Assembly (NCBI GenBank): GCA_023229525.1
Contig: JALNZC010000007.1
Coordinates: 1 to 64,000 of the forward strand
Length of the DNA: 64,000 nt
Reading direction: 5' to 3'
From: Bacteroidales bacterium
GTDB lineage: Bacteria > Bacteroidota > Bacteroidia > Bacteroidales > FEN-979
In this document: in pieces, positions 27,215 through 36,949 of the stretch
How the letters are laid out: every line of letters begins with the position of its first letter
Position numbering within the stretch: the first letter of the stretch is position 1
Translations under genes and position numbers: made by a program
The notes under the pieces: generated by a model
Told to the model about the DNA's origin: nothing
Seen by the model: the letters and a program-made list of their open reading frames with translations, nothing else
Database searches by the model: none

Positions 27215-30200
27215 ATGATCTCAACCCCCGAATACATCCACTCCGAACTCCCCGCCATTGAACTCTTCAAAAAGCTCGAGTATCAGTATTATGATGGCGA
27301 ACTTACCGATGAACGGGATGATATTTCTGAGGTTGTCTTAAAGGATAGACTGCTCAAAGCTATCAAACGGATTAACACAACTAGGGAATGGGAAATCAGT
27401 GATAACAATGTACAGAAGGCATTCAATGAAATAACAAATATCTATTCAGTTTCCCTGATGGAATCCAACCAAAGGGCCTGGGAGCTGATCAGGGGAGCCA
27501 GTTTTTCAGTAAAACAGGTTATAAATGAGAAAGAGGAATACAAGCCCGTTTCATTCATTGATTACAAACATCCCGAAAACAATGATTTCCTTGTTGTCAA
27601 TCAGATCAAGTTCCATGGTAGGTTGATGAATTCCACTCCCGACCTTGTAGTTTTCGTGAATGGTATTCCCATAGCCGTGATCGAATGTAAATCACCTGAT
27701 TCTCTAAGTGCTTTTGATAAAGCATTCGAAGATCTCAAATATTACCAGCAGAACTCCGAAAAACTTTTTTGGTACAACCAGATTTGTATTGGTATTTTCA
27801 AGGTTGGCGGTAGATACGGAGCCATTGGTGCAGGAAAACCACATTATTCCTTTTACAGAACCAAGGACACAGATGATCTGGAAACATTATTAGGTGAAAA
27901 ACCCACAGAACAGGATATTCTCATCTACAATCTCTTCAAAAAGGATAACCTGCTCGATCTCATCCGTCATTTCGTAATCTATGAACTGGATGAAGGTAGA
28001 ATCATTAAGAAACTCCCTCGTTATCCCCAAATAAGAGCAACCAATAAAGCCATCAAAAAGTTTCAGGAACAAAATCAGGGTGGGGTGATCTGGCATACTC
28101 AGGGTAGTGGAAAGTCATTGACTATGGCTTACATTACCCGCAAACTCCAGGCAGAAGAGTTCGGATTTAAAAACCCAAAGGTCATCATCATGACTGACAG
28201 AATCGATTTGGACAGACAGATTACTACAACTTTTATCAACTGTGGGTTCAAAAATGTCAATCAGGCATATTCGGTGGTTCATCTGGAGAAACTGCTCAAG
28301 AATGACTATGGTGGAATTATTACCACCACTCTTTATAAATTTCAGCAACAGGATAAAGAAACCACGGAATCTACTGATCTCACAGAACAGGAAGAAACCC
28401 GTAACCAACTTATTGAAAAAACCATTACCGATGGCATCCTAACCAAAATCACAAAAGTTCTGGAAAATGGGAAATGGGTTGAGATTAACCGGGAAAAGGT
28501 ACAGCTGGAAGAGTTGTCCACTAAAGAGAACCTATACGTGATGGTGGATGAAGCCCACCGAAGTCATTATGGATTTCTGGCAGCGTTCATGCGAACTGTC
28601 TTACCTAAAGCCAAGTTTCTGGCCTTCACTGGGACACCAATTTCCAAAGAAGAGAAATCAACTTTAGGTGAATTCTACGGTGGTCAATATATTGATGTTT
28701 ACACCATCAAGGAATCGGTTCAGGATGGTGCAACGGTAGAACTGTTATATGATGAAGGTATTGCCAGATTGGACGTTAAAAAAGAAGAACTGGATGAACA
28801 ATTTGAAGCTGAGTTCGGTCACCTTTCCGAGGAGAAAAAGGATAAACTCAAAAGTGTAGCTCTGAACAAATATCAGCTTTCTACCGAAAGAATCGAAGTC
28901 ATTTCCCGTCATATAATCGACCATTTTACCAAAAAAATCTTACCCGATGGTCATAAAGCGATGATCGTTTGTGATGGAAGACCGATGGCACTGAAATACA
29001 AAGAAACCTTTGAAAGACTGAAAGAACAAGGGATCCATGATCTGATCACCAAAGTAGTGATCAGTCTGGGTTCACCAAAATCCGATTTCATTTCCAGAGC
29101 TGTTTATGAAGCATACGATTACAACAAGACACACGAAGACAAAAAACCAATTCTCGCCGTTCCTAACGAAGATATCAAGGCTACTATTGATAATTTCAAA
29201 TTACCATTTGGAATTGAAGCTGACAGAGAGAGATCAGGAAAATTGAGATACGATAACACCGCTATTCTGATCGTTTCAGATATGCTCTTAACTGGATACG
29301 ATGTTCCCATTGCCTCATGTCTATATCTTGATAAACCCCTGAAAGAGCATAGTCTCCTTCAAGCCATTGCACGGGTTAACAGATCCAGAGAAGGAAAGAA
29401 AGCAGGGTTCATTGTTGATTATTTTGGGATTACTGCATTTCTGATTCAAGCTCTGGAAATATTTTCAGGAGATCTGAAGCCATCGGACATCATGAAGAAT
29501 CTTTCCGAGGAATTACCAAGGTTGGAAATGAACCACAATAAACTTGTCAGTTTCTTTAAACCACTTGGTGTTGATCGTAAATACGCAAGAAATCTGTTCA
29601 TTGATGAAGCCATCCGATATATTGAGCCCATTAACCTCCGGGATGAGTTCAAAGAATTACTCAAGAATTTCAATAAATCCATTGGTATTGTTCTTCCCAA
29701 TGTTGCTGCCAGAAAATATGAATCCGATTTTAAACTCTTCAACGAAATTAAGATCCGGGCCCGGAATGCATATCCCGATGATGAAGAGTTGAAAATCACC
29801 CGAGATGAAAGTCTGAAACTTCAACAAATGGTTGACCAACATCTGAAAGCCACAGGCGTTGAAAATCTGCTTCAGGAACCCATTTCGATAATCGATAAGG
29901 ACAAATTCCGGGAAGATATTCTGAATGCATCTCCAGCCACAAAGGAATTGAAGATGCGTAATAACCTCAAACACATCATCAAGGTTGGACTGGATCGTAA
30001 TCCTGACTTTTTCAAACCCCTCGCACAGCGGTTGGAAGAACTCATTAAAGCAAGGGAAGAAAACCGGATCACCCAGCTCAAACTACTGGAAGTATTTGCC
30101 GAGATACAGGATATCATCATCAATGAAAACAAAGAAGGCAAAGAAAAAGGGTTTGAGACCGATGACCAGATCGTGGTTTACAACACTATGAAAACCATCT

Positions 30201-30409
30201 TTAATGAAAAAGCGGACGATGCTACCCGAAAAATCTATGAAGTTATTGAGGGTGAAATGAGTATTGTTGGCTGGGACGATAAGGGAATGGTGCGTAAAGA
30301 GATGGAGAACAAGATCATCAAAGTCTTACTACAGAAAATGGAACGCTCTGATGCCCGTCAGAAAGCAAAGGAATTGGTTGAACTTATAGCCAAAAACAGA
30401 CATGCCTGA
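27215..30409 (+). CDS. hsdR: Type I restriction endonuclease subunit R
   Basis: A complete 1064-residue HsdR. The N-terminal nuclease domain has STPDLVVFVNG and IAVIECKSP (Asp143, Glu158 and Lys160 of the PD-(D/E)xK site). The translocase has Walker A HTQGSGKSLTM near 295, VIIMTDRIDLDRQ, DEAHRSHYG near 445, LAFTGTPI, and LLTGYDVP with ARVNRSREGK. It would translocate and cut unmodified DNA in a complex with HsdM and HsdS. Neither of these is present in this window; the only partner is the metallopeptidase gene overlapping its end by 8 bases. It may use M and S from elsewhere or be a remnant of a lost operon. Confidence 0.92.
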   Translation: MISTPEYIHSELPAIELFKKLEYQYYDGELTDERDDISEVVLKDRLLKAIKRINTTREWEISDNNVQKAFNEITNIYSVSLMESNQRAWELIRGASFSVKQVINEKEEYKPVSFIDYKHPENNDFLVVNQIKFHGRLMNSTPDLVVFVNGIPIAVIECKSPDSLSAFDKAFEDLKYYQQNSEKLFWYNQICIGIFKVGGRYGAIGAGKPHYSFYRTKDTDDLETLLGEKPTEQDILIYNLFKKDNLLDLIRHFVIYELDEGRIIKKLPRYPQIRATNKAIKKFQEQNQGGVIWHTQGSGKSLTMAYITRKLQAEEFGFKNPKVIIMTDRIDLDRQITTTFINCGFKNVNQAYSVVHLEKLLKNDYGGIITTTLYKFQQQDKETTESTDLTEQEETRNQLIEKTITDGILTKITKVLENGKWVEINREKVQLEELSTKENLYVMVDEAHRSHYGFLAAFMRTVLPKAKFLAFTGTPISKEEKSTLGEFYGGQYIDVYTIKESVQDGATVELLYDEGIARLDVKKEELDEQFEAEFGHLSEEKKDKLKSVALNKYQLSTERIEVISRHIIDHFTKKILPDGHKAMIVCDGRPMALKYKETFERLKEQGIHDLITKVVISLGSPKSDFISRAVYEAYDYNKTHEDKKPILAVPNEDIKATIDNFKLPFGIEADRERSGKLRYDNTAILIVSDMLLTGYDVPIASCLYLDKPLKEHSLLQAIARVNRSREGKKAGFIVDYFGITAFLIQALEIFSGDLKPSDIMKNLSEELPRLEMNHNKLVSFFKPLGVDRKYARNLFIDEAIRYIEPINLRDEFKELLKNFNKSIGIVLPNVAARKYESDFKLFNEIKIRARNAYPDDEELKITRDESLKLQQMVDQHLKATGVENLLQEPISIIDKDKFREDILNASPATKELKMRNNLKHIIKVGLDRNPDFFKPLAQRLEELIKAREENRITQLKLLEVFAEIQDIIINENKEGKEKGFETDDQIVVYNTMKTIFNEKADDATRKIYEVIEGEMSIVGWDDKGMVRKEMENKIIKVLLQKMERSDARQKAKELVELIAKNRHA

Positions 30410-31091
30410 AGCACGATATGGTGATCGGTTGATAGAATATTCGATTGAGGAAAGAACCGGTCTGAAATCGCATTATATCGTTGTGGAAAAGAATCATGGA
30501 GTGATTTTGAAAGGAACACCCATTTCCGAAGAACAGGCTAACAAATACATTTTGAAGAAAGCCAGATGGATACTGGACAAGTTAAATCTTGTTGAATCTG
30601 TGAAGGAAGGGGATATTGTTACAGGTTCCAGAATTCTTTATCTCGGCAAGAAATATTATACAGAGGTTTACTTCAACGATAGTATTTCGGAAACACGGAT
30701 CGAATTCAATCATTCCCGTTTCCGGATCATTACCGGTGGAAAGAAAGCCCAAAAGGATATTCAACAGGCATTGGATGATTTTTTCCATGAAAAAGCAGCC
30801 GAGAAAATTACTCCGAAAATTGAAAAATGGTCAGAACGGACTGGGATAAAATATGGGTTACTTCACTTTCGGAAACAAACTAAACGCTGGGGAAGCTGCA
30901 CACCCAGAAATAATATTGTAATCAACACTGAGGCAATAAAACTACCTTTTTCCCTGATCGACTACCTGATCGTTCATGAACTTTGCCATGTGAAATTTAG
31001 AAATCATTCTAAGGCTTTTTGGGCGGAAGTGGCGAAATATTTGAGGAATTGGAAGGAATTGGATGAGAGAATGATGGGGATGAAGATGTGA
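30402..31091 (+). CDS. YgjP-like (DUF45) metallopeptidase
   Basis: A 229-residue protein with the DUF45/WLM fold: IEYSIEERTGLKSHYIVVEKN at the start by parts, KRWGSCTPRNNIVIN, and the zinc site IVHELCHVKFRNHSKAFW (HExxH plus a distal His). These proteins are frequently encoded beside type I restriction genes; their job there is not settled, with proteolytic control of the restriction subunit being one idea. It overlaps hsdR by 8 bases, so the two are co-translated. Intact. Confidence 0.88.
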   Translation: MPEARYGDRLIEYSIEERTGLKSHYIVVEKNHGVILKGTPISEEQANKYILKKARWILDKLNLVESVKEGDIVTGSRILYLGKKYYTEVYFNDSISETRIEFNHSRFRIITGGKKAQKDIQQALDDFFHEKAAEKITPKIEKWSERTGIKYGLLHFRKQTKRWGSCTPRNNIVINTEAIKLPFSLIDYLIVHELCHVKFRNHSKAFWAEVAKYLRNWKELDERMMGMKM

Positions 31092-31140
31092 TGTAATATC
31101 AAAAAAATAACAGATTTGTCGAATTTAATCATTTTGAGAA

Positions 31141-31212
31141 ATGTACATTATCAATAAAGAAACCAACCGTATTGAGAAAATCGAAACCACGACATTTAGG
31201 CAGCTTCGGTAA
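31141..31212 (+). pseudogene. Short N-terminal fragment resembling a DUF4268/PD-(D/E)xK protein
   Basis: ATG 31141 opens MYIINKETNRIEKIETTTF and stops after 23 codons. The sequence resembles the first residues of DUF4268-type nuclease proteins. Everything else is absent. A cut-off remnant just upstream of an integrase. Confidence 0.35.
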
Positions 31213-31449
31213 AAATTCAGATTTGTTTACCATTGGATTTCATCAGTGGTGGTCCCTCAACCCACCACTGATAACCCAGATGTATTGTTAAGACAGGTGA
31301 CACATTTACAACACATTAACTTTGTCAGAATTCTGTCAACCTTGATCCGGTTCGGTAATAATTTCACTTTTTTTGATCTTTTTTTTTGTTCAGTTTTTTT
31401 TGACCACCCGTGTTCCTTACTTTCATGTCCACGTTTTAATACGCTGACT

Positions 31450-32595
31450 ATGAAGGACAAAGAGGTTGTTCAATTACACGGTAAAGTTTTTCTGTATTAT
31501 TCCAATAAGGGATTGGTGTTCCGGTACCCAACAGGAATATCCAGCAAAGATCAATCAGTCCCGGAAAACCAGAACATCATCAACTCTCTGGTCAAAAAAC
31601 TACGGGATATCATTTACACTTTTAAATTAGAAAACGGTGTCAACCCAACGAGAGATTACGTCAGGTCAAAAATGAAAGATGAAAGTCTCCCAAATAACGC
31701 AACTCTCCAAGACTTTTTAAAGGAGTTCCTTGGTTTCAAAAACACCGAGGTGAAACACGGAAATCTGAAACCCCAGTCCCTCACCGACTATACCAATCTC
31801 CGGGGATCCCTCCAAGAATTTGAAAAAATCATCAAGAAAAAACTTCAACTGACGGATGTCACCGAAGATATGGTGAACCGATTTAAAACCCACCTCACTA
31901 CAAAACGGCTACTCAACAACAACTCGGTCAAGAAACGTCTTAAAAGTTTCAAAATCTTCCTCAATTACTGTGAGTCGAAGAAATACCTGAAACTGAACTT
32001 CGATTATTCCAGAATAAAAATCAAAACCTATGACCCCACCATCGTCACTTTGACCGAAGATGAATTCCAAAAATTAAAAGCGTGGGATGCAGGGAAATAC
32101 CAGAAGGTGAAAGACCTTTTCATTTTCGGAATTTTGACTTCATTGCGTTATTCGGATCTTGTTTCAGTCAGGGAACACCACATAATGAATGATAACATTG
32201 TCAAGAAATCGGAGAAGACCGACATCCAACAAATCATCCCGTTGAATCGTATATCCCGGGAGATTTTGGAAAGATACAATTACAATCTGCAATTGTACAC
32301 TACACAAACTTACAACCGGTTGTTGAAGAGGATGGGTCAGGAATCCGGAATTTTTTCGGGTGAGGTTGTATTGATTGAACAGAGAGGGAACCAGAGAAGT
32401 GAGGTAAGGAAACAAAAATGGGAATGCTTAGAAAGTCACACTGCTCGTCGCACGTTCATCACCCGAGCCATCACGAAAGGAATTCCATTGAACGTAATCA
32501 TGGGGATTACCGGTCATACCCGGATCGAAACTTTAACCCGGTACATGGATAAATATACGCCGACTAATGGGTATAGGGAACTTTTGGAGGAATAG
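31450..32595 (+). CDS. Tyrosine-type site-specific integrase (second)
   Basis: From ATG 31450 (MKDKEVVQLHGKVFLYYSNK) the product has 381 residues. It has a SAM-like core-binding domain (TLQDFLKEFL to NYCESKKYLK) and a catalytic domain with TSLRYSDLVSV (Arg), SHTARRTFITRAI (His-x-x-Arg), GITGHTRIET and TRYMDKY with the nucleophile tyrosine. The frame is open to 31246, but the upstream part has no integrase similarity, and the ATG at 31450 matches the family start. It is only distantly similar to the integrase at 7441, so two separate integration events are likely. Confidence 0.88.
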   Translation: MKDKEVVQLHGKVFLYYSNKGLVFRYPTGISSKDQSVPENQNIINSLVKKLRDIIYTFKLENGVNPTRDYVRSKMKDESLPNNATLQDFLKEFLGFKNTEVKHGNLKPQSLTDYTNLRGSLQEFEKIIKKKLQLTDVTEDMVNRFKTHLTTKRLLNNNSVKKRLKSFKIFLNYCESKKYLKLNFDYSRIKIKTYDPTIVTLTEDEFQKLKAWDAGKYQKVKDLFIFGILTSLRYSDLVSVREHHIMNDNIVKKSEKTDIQQIIPLNRISREILERYNYNLQLYTTQTYNRLLKRMGQESGIFSGEVVLIEQRGNQRSEVRKQKWECLESHTARRTFITRAITKGIPLNVIMGITGHTRIETLTRYMDKYTPTNGYRELLEE

Positions 32596-32612
32596 AATTT
32601 AACTTGACACAA

Positions 32613-32948
32613 ATGAAAGATAAAATCATTACACCTTATTCCAAGGATATTCCTTTACTAAAGAAGTTGGGATTGACAATATTTAGTTGCAGTCATGGTG
32701 AGGAGACGTTCATTGGTACTGTAAAAAACGATACATATTGTATTGATGTCTGGGTTACTTGCATGCCTGCAATGTTTTTCCGGTTCCATATTAAAAACAA
32801 TGAAAACACGGAATTTGACCTTAGTACTGGGAGTGGAAACTTTACTGAATACTGGACAATCGCTGAATGTTTTGGTCAGGGTATGATTGATATAGATGAG
32901 ATAAGGGTTGATGGTGATGTCAAATTTTCAAGAGTGAAAAATGTTTGA
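32613..32948 (+). CDS. Hypothetical protein, coupled to the zinc-ribbon gene
   Basis: A 111-residue protein from ATG 32613 (a TTG at 32604 is also in frame). I do not recognise the family. It has a repeated alpha/beta pattern (IPLLKKLGLTIFSCSHGEET, DVWVTCMPAMFFRFHI, TEYWTIAECFGQGMIDIDEI in parts). It begins 18 bases after the integrase stop, and its end overlaps the next gene by 8 bases. The pair therefore looks like one translation unit carried behind the integrase. Confidence 0.65.
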   Translation: MKDKIITPYSKDIPLLKKLGLTIFSCSHGEETFIGTVKNDTYCIDVWVTCMPAMFFRFHIKNNENTEFDLSTGSGNFTEYWTIAECFGQGMIDIDEIRVDGDVKFSRVKNV

Positions 32949-33246
32949 TGGATTTAGTGACGGTAATTGTCCACAATGTCTGTTGGATGATAAGAAAATT
33001 CCATTGGTTGTGAACCAAATGGATTTTTGGGAATGTCCTGTCTGCCGACTTCAATGTGTTACTGATAGAGTGTCTGTCCTGTCGATCATTCGTGAGCGGG
33101 GAAATGGCCTTTTGAAAGATATTTTGGCGACTGACTGGATAAAACAGTTTATTTTATCCCGGACTGATTTGAATAATATTACCAAATCGGACGGGTCAAA
33201 ATTTTCAGAGGAACGGGAATTGAGGGAGTATTTGGATAATCATTGA
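32941..33246 (+). CDS. Zinc-ribbon-like hypothetical protein (full-length copy)
   Basis: A 101-residue protein with two cysteine pairs, GNCPQC and WECPVCRLQC, about 24 residues apart, as in a zinc ribbon. A charged helical C-terminus follows (SVLSIIRERGNG, TKSDGSKF, ELREYLDN). It has no family I know. A 5'-truncated copy lies at 3279-3548. It overlaps the upstream gene by 8 bases, so translation is probably coupled. Mobile-element cargo is the likeliest reading. Confidence 0.7.
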   Translation: MFDGFSDGNCPQCLLDDKKIPLVVNQMDFWECPVCRLQCVTDRVSVLSIIRERGNGLLKDILATDWIKQFILSRTDLNNITKSDGSKFSEERELREYLDNH

Positions 33247-33278
33247 AGTGTCAATGTGTAAAAAGAATATCGAGTCAG

Positions 33279-34031
33279 TTATTTTTGTGAAGAGGCATCT
33301 TTCTTTGTAAATACATCAAAATTGAATGTAGCTGCAAGTCCCCATCCAAAGATGATGATATCACTTTCAATATTGTTATTCGGGATCGGATAACTTAGAA
33401 AGGCTTCCGGTCTGACCGACCATCGTTGCAGGTTGGTGCTGAAGGCAAACCCAAAATTTCCTCCGACGGAATAGATCGGTTTAATACCTTCACCCGGTAT
33501 GAACACTTCAAAGAAAGGCGACATATTAAATTCAACATATTGTTTATAGTGAAGGGAGACGATAACCCTCGGACTAATTGTATAATAGACATTTATTTTC
33601 TTATCATAATCATTATTATACAGAATGAAGGTAAAAGGCACTTTTATACCCAGAATTCCTTTCAGGAAAGAGACTTTAGGGCTGATTGTAATATTGTTTG
33701 CTTTTGAATCTGTCCACTTCCCTTTCGATAAAAATGTATAAAAACCCCTACTGTAAGCGAGTTTCAGATCAAAGTTCTTAGCAATGCCGAATCCTATCTT
33801 TATTCCGGGAAGATAGCCGTACGTTTCGCTTTTACCTTTATACAAAGAATACGAGCCGGAAAAAAACAGGGTAGTTTCAAGCTGCCCCGGTTTCAGGACA
33901 GGAGCCCCGTCAATGTTGACCGGCCATATCTGGCTGTAACCATCCTGTATATACATGGTTCCAACAATTAAAATTGCAGCACATACAATTACCCGGAATG
34001 TGACTTTCCTGAACGTAGAATTTGTTTTCAT
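33279..34031 (-). CDS. Outer-membrane beta-barrel-like secreted protein, function unknown
   Basis: A 250-residue protein with a long N-terminal signal (MKTNSTFRKVTFRVIVCAAI to DGYSQ). After it comes a run of alternating hydrophobic/polar strands with aromatic ends (LETTLFFSGSYSLY, FDLKLAYSRGFYTF, WGLAATFNFDVF), typical of a small outer-membrane barrel. I recognise no named family. The IS66 element inserted 45 bases upstream of its ATG, so its native promoter is probably displaced. Confidence 0.65.
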   Translation of the reverse strand: MKTNSTFRKVTFRVIVCAAILIVGTMYIQDGYSQIWPVNIDGAPVLKPGQLETTLFFSGSYSLYKGKSETYGYLPGIKIGFGIAKNFDLKLAYSRGFYTFLSKGKWTDSKANNITISPKVSFLKGILGIKVPFTFILYNNDYDKKINVYYTISPRVIVSLHYKQYVEFNMSPFFEVFIPGEGIKPIYSVGGNFGFAFSTNLQRWSVRPEAFLSYPIPNNNIESDIIIFGWGLAATFNFDVFTKKDASSQK

Positions 34032-34077
34032 AGCTTTAGGTTTTTGATATTAAAATTGATTTTTATGTGATAAATAG

Positions 34078-35490
34078 TTACTGTTCAGCTATAGCCATTG
34101 CAAAACTCACAGGAGTGCCTTCAATGGCGAGTTGCAGTGAGTCGAGGATGTTGTAGCCTTGTTTGCGAAGAGTAGAAATATAGGACCGGATTCTAAAAAA
34201 TATTTCAGCGCCTTTTTTTGTTCGGAAACAACCCGATATTTTTTGTTTTAATTTCACCATTCTAAGATCACGTTCGGCCAAATTATTATCAAACGGCACT
34301 GCCGGGTTTACAAAAAATTCCAGTACCTGATGCTTCCTGTTTGAAAAAGTTTCCAACAGGCGCAAGGAGGGTGTTTTTTTCTTCCTCCCCCGTTTTTTTA
34401 TGTGGTTTTCTTCCGGTGGTGGTTCTATGGCAAGGCCCGATCTGACAATTTCATCATATTCTGCTAAAACCGTTCCCTTGATTTTCTTTGTCAGTTTGAC
34501 GGTTTCTTTTAATTCTTTAGCCTTCAGGAGCAAGGCAATCATTTCTGAGCCCCATGTTTTGCCATCCTCCACAAGGCTTTTCAAATCCCTTAACAGATGG
34601 GCATTACAAAGGTCATGGCGACAGTATTGATAATTATCGTAACTGCTGAGGCGGTCATGTACGCTTGTGCCCCGGAAACCTGGTAATATGCCAATATCAT
34701 CAATGGCATCAACACCTCGTTTTTCATGAATGGCGTAATGTGTGTATGCTTCATTGGAGCCGGTGTGCGCCCACATCAATGCCTCCTCGCACCGCAGGCC
34801 TGTTTCGTCATTGTGAAGCACCTCGCCGGCTTTTAAATGTTCTTTGATTTGTTGTTCTGTTTGTTTCAGATTGTTGTAGCTTGTTTCATTGGCATCTTGC
34901 AAGGCGCCATCACTTATGTCGACCCCTAAACAATCATGGAACATCTCCTGGACGCGGTTAAAAGGAATGAGTTGGTAGGTGTTCATGTAAACTGCCAGGG
35001 ACTTAATCCGGGCGCCATACTTGACCGGTGTGATGTGAGGTGTTTCCCCGTAATGAATTTGGCCACAACTGCAGATTTTGACCTCATTGCGGTGTTCTGT
35101 TATTTCAATGAGCACCTCCACAAGGTCGTTTACTTGTCTTCGTTGTACATTGATTACTGGCTGCCGGCCTAAACTCCTGCCACAAATACAGGTACCATCT
35201 ACTTTATGCAAAATTATTTTGTCTGGGTTGTCAACCATGGTAAGCGTAGAGCCTTTATGCCCCGGTTGCGCACCGGGCTTTTTATCGCTCTTCTGCCGGT
35301 TATTGAAAATAGGTTTGTTAAATGCGTCTGTTGAAGGGGGTTTATGGCTATTGCCACTGTTTTTATGCAACTTTTTTAACAAGTCTTCTATTACCTTATG
35401 AAGCTCTATCTGTTTCAGTTGCAAGTCTAAAAGCTCTTGTTGCATTTTTAGCAAGTCGGCTTCCGGTAAAATTACATATCCTTTGGGCAA
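34078..35490 (-). CDS. IS66-family transposase, 5' end split off by a nested IS
   Basis: 470 residues with the IS66 layout: leucine-rich coiled coil (LLKMQQELLDLQLKQIELHK), LHKNSGNSHKPPS, a zinc-binding block (CICGRS, CSCGQIHYGE), and the DDE catalytic residues in HNDETGLR, SVHDRLSSYD and NLAERDLRMVK. The open frame starts at a TTG (35490). Rejoining the sequence across the nested element restores ATG 37020 and three more codons (M-I-Q-L before PKGYV). The insertion therefore separated start codon and gene. Activity depends on whether the TTG is used. The stop codon lies in the left inverted repeat. Confidence 0.92.
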   Translation of the reverse strand: MPKGYVILPEADLLKMQQELLDLQLKQIELHKVIEDLLKKLHKNSGNSHKPPSTDAFNKPIFNNRQKSDKKPGAQPGHKGSTLTMVDNPDKIILHKVDGTCICGRSLGRQPVINVQRRQVNDLVEVLIEITEHRNEVKICSCGQIHYGETPHITPVKYGARIKSLAVYMNTYQLIPFNRVQEMFHDCLGVDISDGALQDANETSYNNLKQTEQQIKEHLKAGEVLHNDETGLRCEEALMWAHTGSNEAYTHYAIHEKRGVDAIDDIGILPGFRGTSVHDRLSSYDNYQYCRHDLCNAHLLRDLKSLVEDGKTWGSEMIALLLKAKELKETVKLTKKIKGTVLAEYDEIVRSGLAIEPPPEENHIKKRGRKKKTPSLRLLETFSNRKHQVLEFFVNPAVPFDNNLAERDLRMVKLKQKISGCFRTKKGAEIFFRIRSYISTLRKQGYNILDSLQLAIEGTPVSFAMAIAEQ

Positions 35491-35517
35491 TTGAAGGCTA
35501 AATCTTATTTTGATGTG

Positions 35518-36576
35518 CTAGGCATAATAATTAGCTAGTCTAAAGAAGAAAAAATCCCTATCTCTTGTTCCCTGATTTGAGGATATAAATTTCTGGATCT
35601 TGTTGTTAATTGCTTCGGCAATTACATTTGTTTCTCCTTGGATGAAATAGTTTCGGATGATATCTTCTTGTGTTTCAACCAGGTGTTTGAAGTTTAGTAA
35701 TTCGTCAATGTCAGCAATTTCAACGTCTTCATACCATTTATGAAGTTGTTTGTCACTTTCCAGATAATGTTTGCCGATATTCTTTTTACTTAACCAATCT
35801 CTGAACTGACAGCATAGTGTATACGCTTGATGGATTTCTGGATAGCGACCAAATAACGTGGTGGCCCTTTTCTGTTGGGACCGGGTCCATTGATCTTGGT
35901 ATTTGAATAACAGATATCGACTTCTGGCAAGAATTTCAAGTGGGGTTTCCCCGTTGTCAAGTCGTTCTTCCTGACAATGAAACTTCCCTGGCTTAAACCG
36001 CTCACCGGTCCTTTCACATTCTGCTAACCTTAATTTTTCTGATGTTTTAAATTCCTGATAGGCTTTTCTTTGTTTGTCAAGTTCTTTCTGCCGGTAACGA
36101 ATCCTTACAGCCTGGTGATCTTCCATCAACTGACGGATAACATGAAATTTATCACCGGTCTGAATTGCGCCGGGAAACAGTTCGGTACATACTTTCGCAA
36201 AAAGCGAAGAAAAATCCCTGGTTATACTTTTGACCACTTCTGCCTGTGTTTGACATTGTTGTAGAATATGTTTGATTTCTGAAAACACAACACTCTTGCA
36301 GAGTACTGCAATCTTTCCTGTTTCCCTATTACTGACCACAGTGTAAAAATCTTCGCCTAAATGCTTTTCATCAATGGCCATCTTAGAACCAAAATTTTCT
36401 TTACGCAGAATAGGAACTTCAATCACTGTCTCTTTCTTCCCATTTTGTATTTTCAGATCATCTCGATGAACACTGGCGCCACCATCCTTTGCATAGTCAC
36501 TTAATACATCTCTGTACCATCGGTGCAAGGTACTACCCTTGATCTGTAAGGCTTCGCCAAAGCTCGTTATATTCAT
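35518..36576 (-). CDS. ISAon1-family transposase (ISL3-like DDE protein)
   Basis: About 352 residues from ATG 36576 (MNITSFGEALQIKGSTLHRW, a helix-turn-helix). The ISL3-like catalytic domain has MAIDEKHLGEDFYTVVS (first Asp), GAIQTGDKFHVIRQL (second Asp) and the C-terminal QGETNVIAEAINNKIQ with the glutamate near the end. Between D2 and E is the long basic helical insert usual in ISL3 enzymes. It overlaps orfA by 44 bases in another frame, so it is either re-initiated or made by frameshift. An in-frame TTG at 36591 is an alternative start. Confidence 0.9.
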   Translation of the reverse strand: MNITSFGEALQIKGSTLHRWYRDVLSDYAKDGGASVHRDDLKIQNGKKETVIEVPILRKENFGSKMAIDEKHLGEDFYTVVSNRETGKIAVLCKSVVFSEIKHILQQCQTQAEVVKSITRDFSSLFAKVCTELFPGAIQTGDKFHVIRQLMEDHQAVRIRYRQKELDKQRKAYQEFKTSEKLRLAECERTGERFKPGKFHCQEERLDNGETPLEILARSRYLLFKYQDQWTRSQQKRATTLFGRYPEIHQAYTLCCQFRDWLSKKNIGKHYLESDKQLHKWYEDVEIADIDELLNFKHLVETQEDIIRNYFIQGETNVIAEAINNKIQKFISSNQGTRDRDFFFFRLANYYA

Positions 36577-36949
36577 TGGGTTGCAATCCAAGCTCCTCTT
36601 TTAAAAAAGCACCAAACTCTTTGGTGGTTTTCATCCCTTGATCGTGCAACTCATAGCTGTTACTATAACTCTTTCCTTCTGCCGTTTTTTCCTTCCACCG
36701 CCTACGCTTTATCGCAAAGTAAACTGTCTTGTCCTTCAATGGAAAAGTCTGTAATTCCAAAGTGTTTAAAAAACCATCCAAAACGACTTCTTTGCATAGA
36801 AGTTCCGATGGTATCCGATCAGTCTTCTCCTCGAATACTATCGTTATGGCTCCTTTTGATTCAACAATTTTTACTACCCTGAAATTATTAATGATCTCTT
36901 TCGGGGCTATCAGCCCAAGTAATAAATCTACCAATTCTGATGTTGCCAT
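36533..36949 (-). CDS. ISAon1-family N-terminal-region protein (orfA)
   Basis: A 138-residue protein starting MATSELVDLLLGLIAPKEII and ending LWRSLTDQG. It has the FVVVKIVES-like beta block, IVFEEKTDRIP, and the basic stretch FAIKRRRWK before GKSYSNSYEL. This is the small upstream ORF usual in ISAon1 elements; it probably contributes end binding. It is encoded just inside the right inverted repeat. Confidence 0.85.
   Translation of the reverse strand: MATSELVDLLLGLIAPKEIINNFRVVKIVESKGAITIVFEEKTDRIPSELLCKEVVLDGFLNTLELQTFPLKDKTVYFAIKRRRWKEKTAEGKSYSNSYELHDQGMKTTKEFGAFLKEELGLQPNEYNELWRSLTDQG

Noticed and set aside
32613..33246. Toxin-antitoxin pair
   Set aside because: Overlapping small genes fit the layout, but neither protein matches a toxin or antitoxin fold I can recognise.
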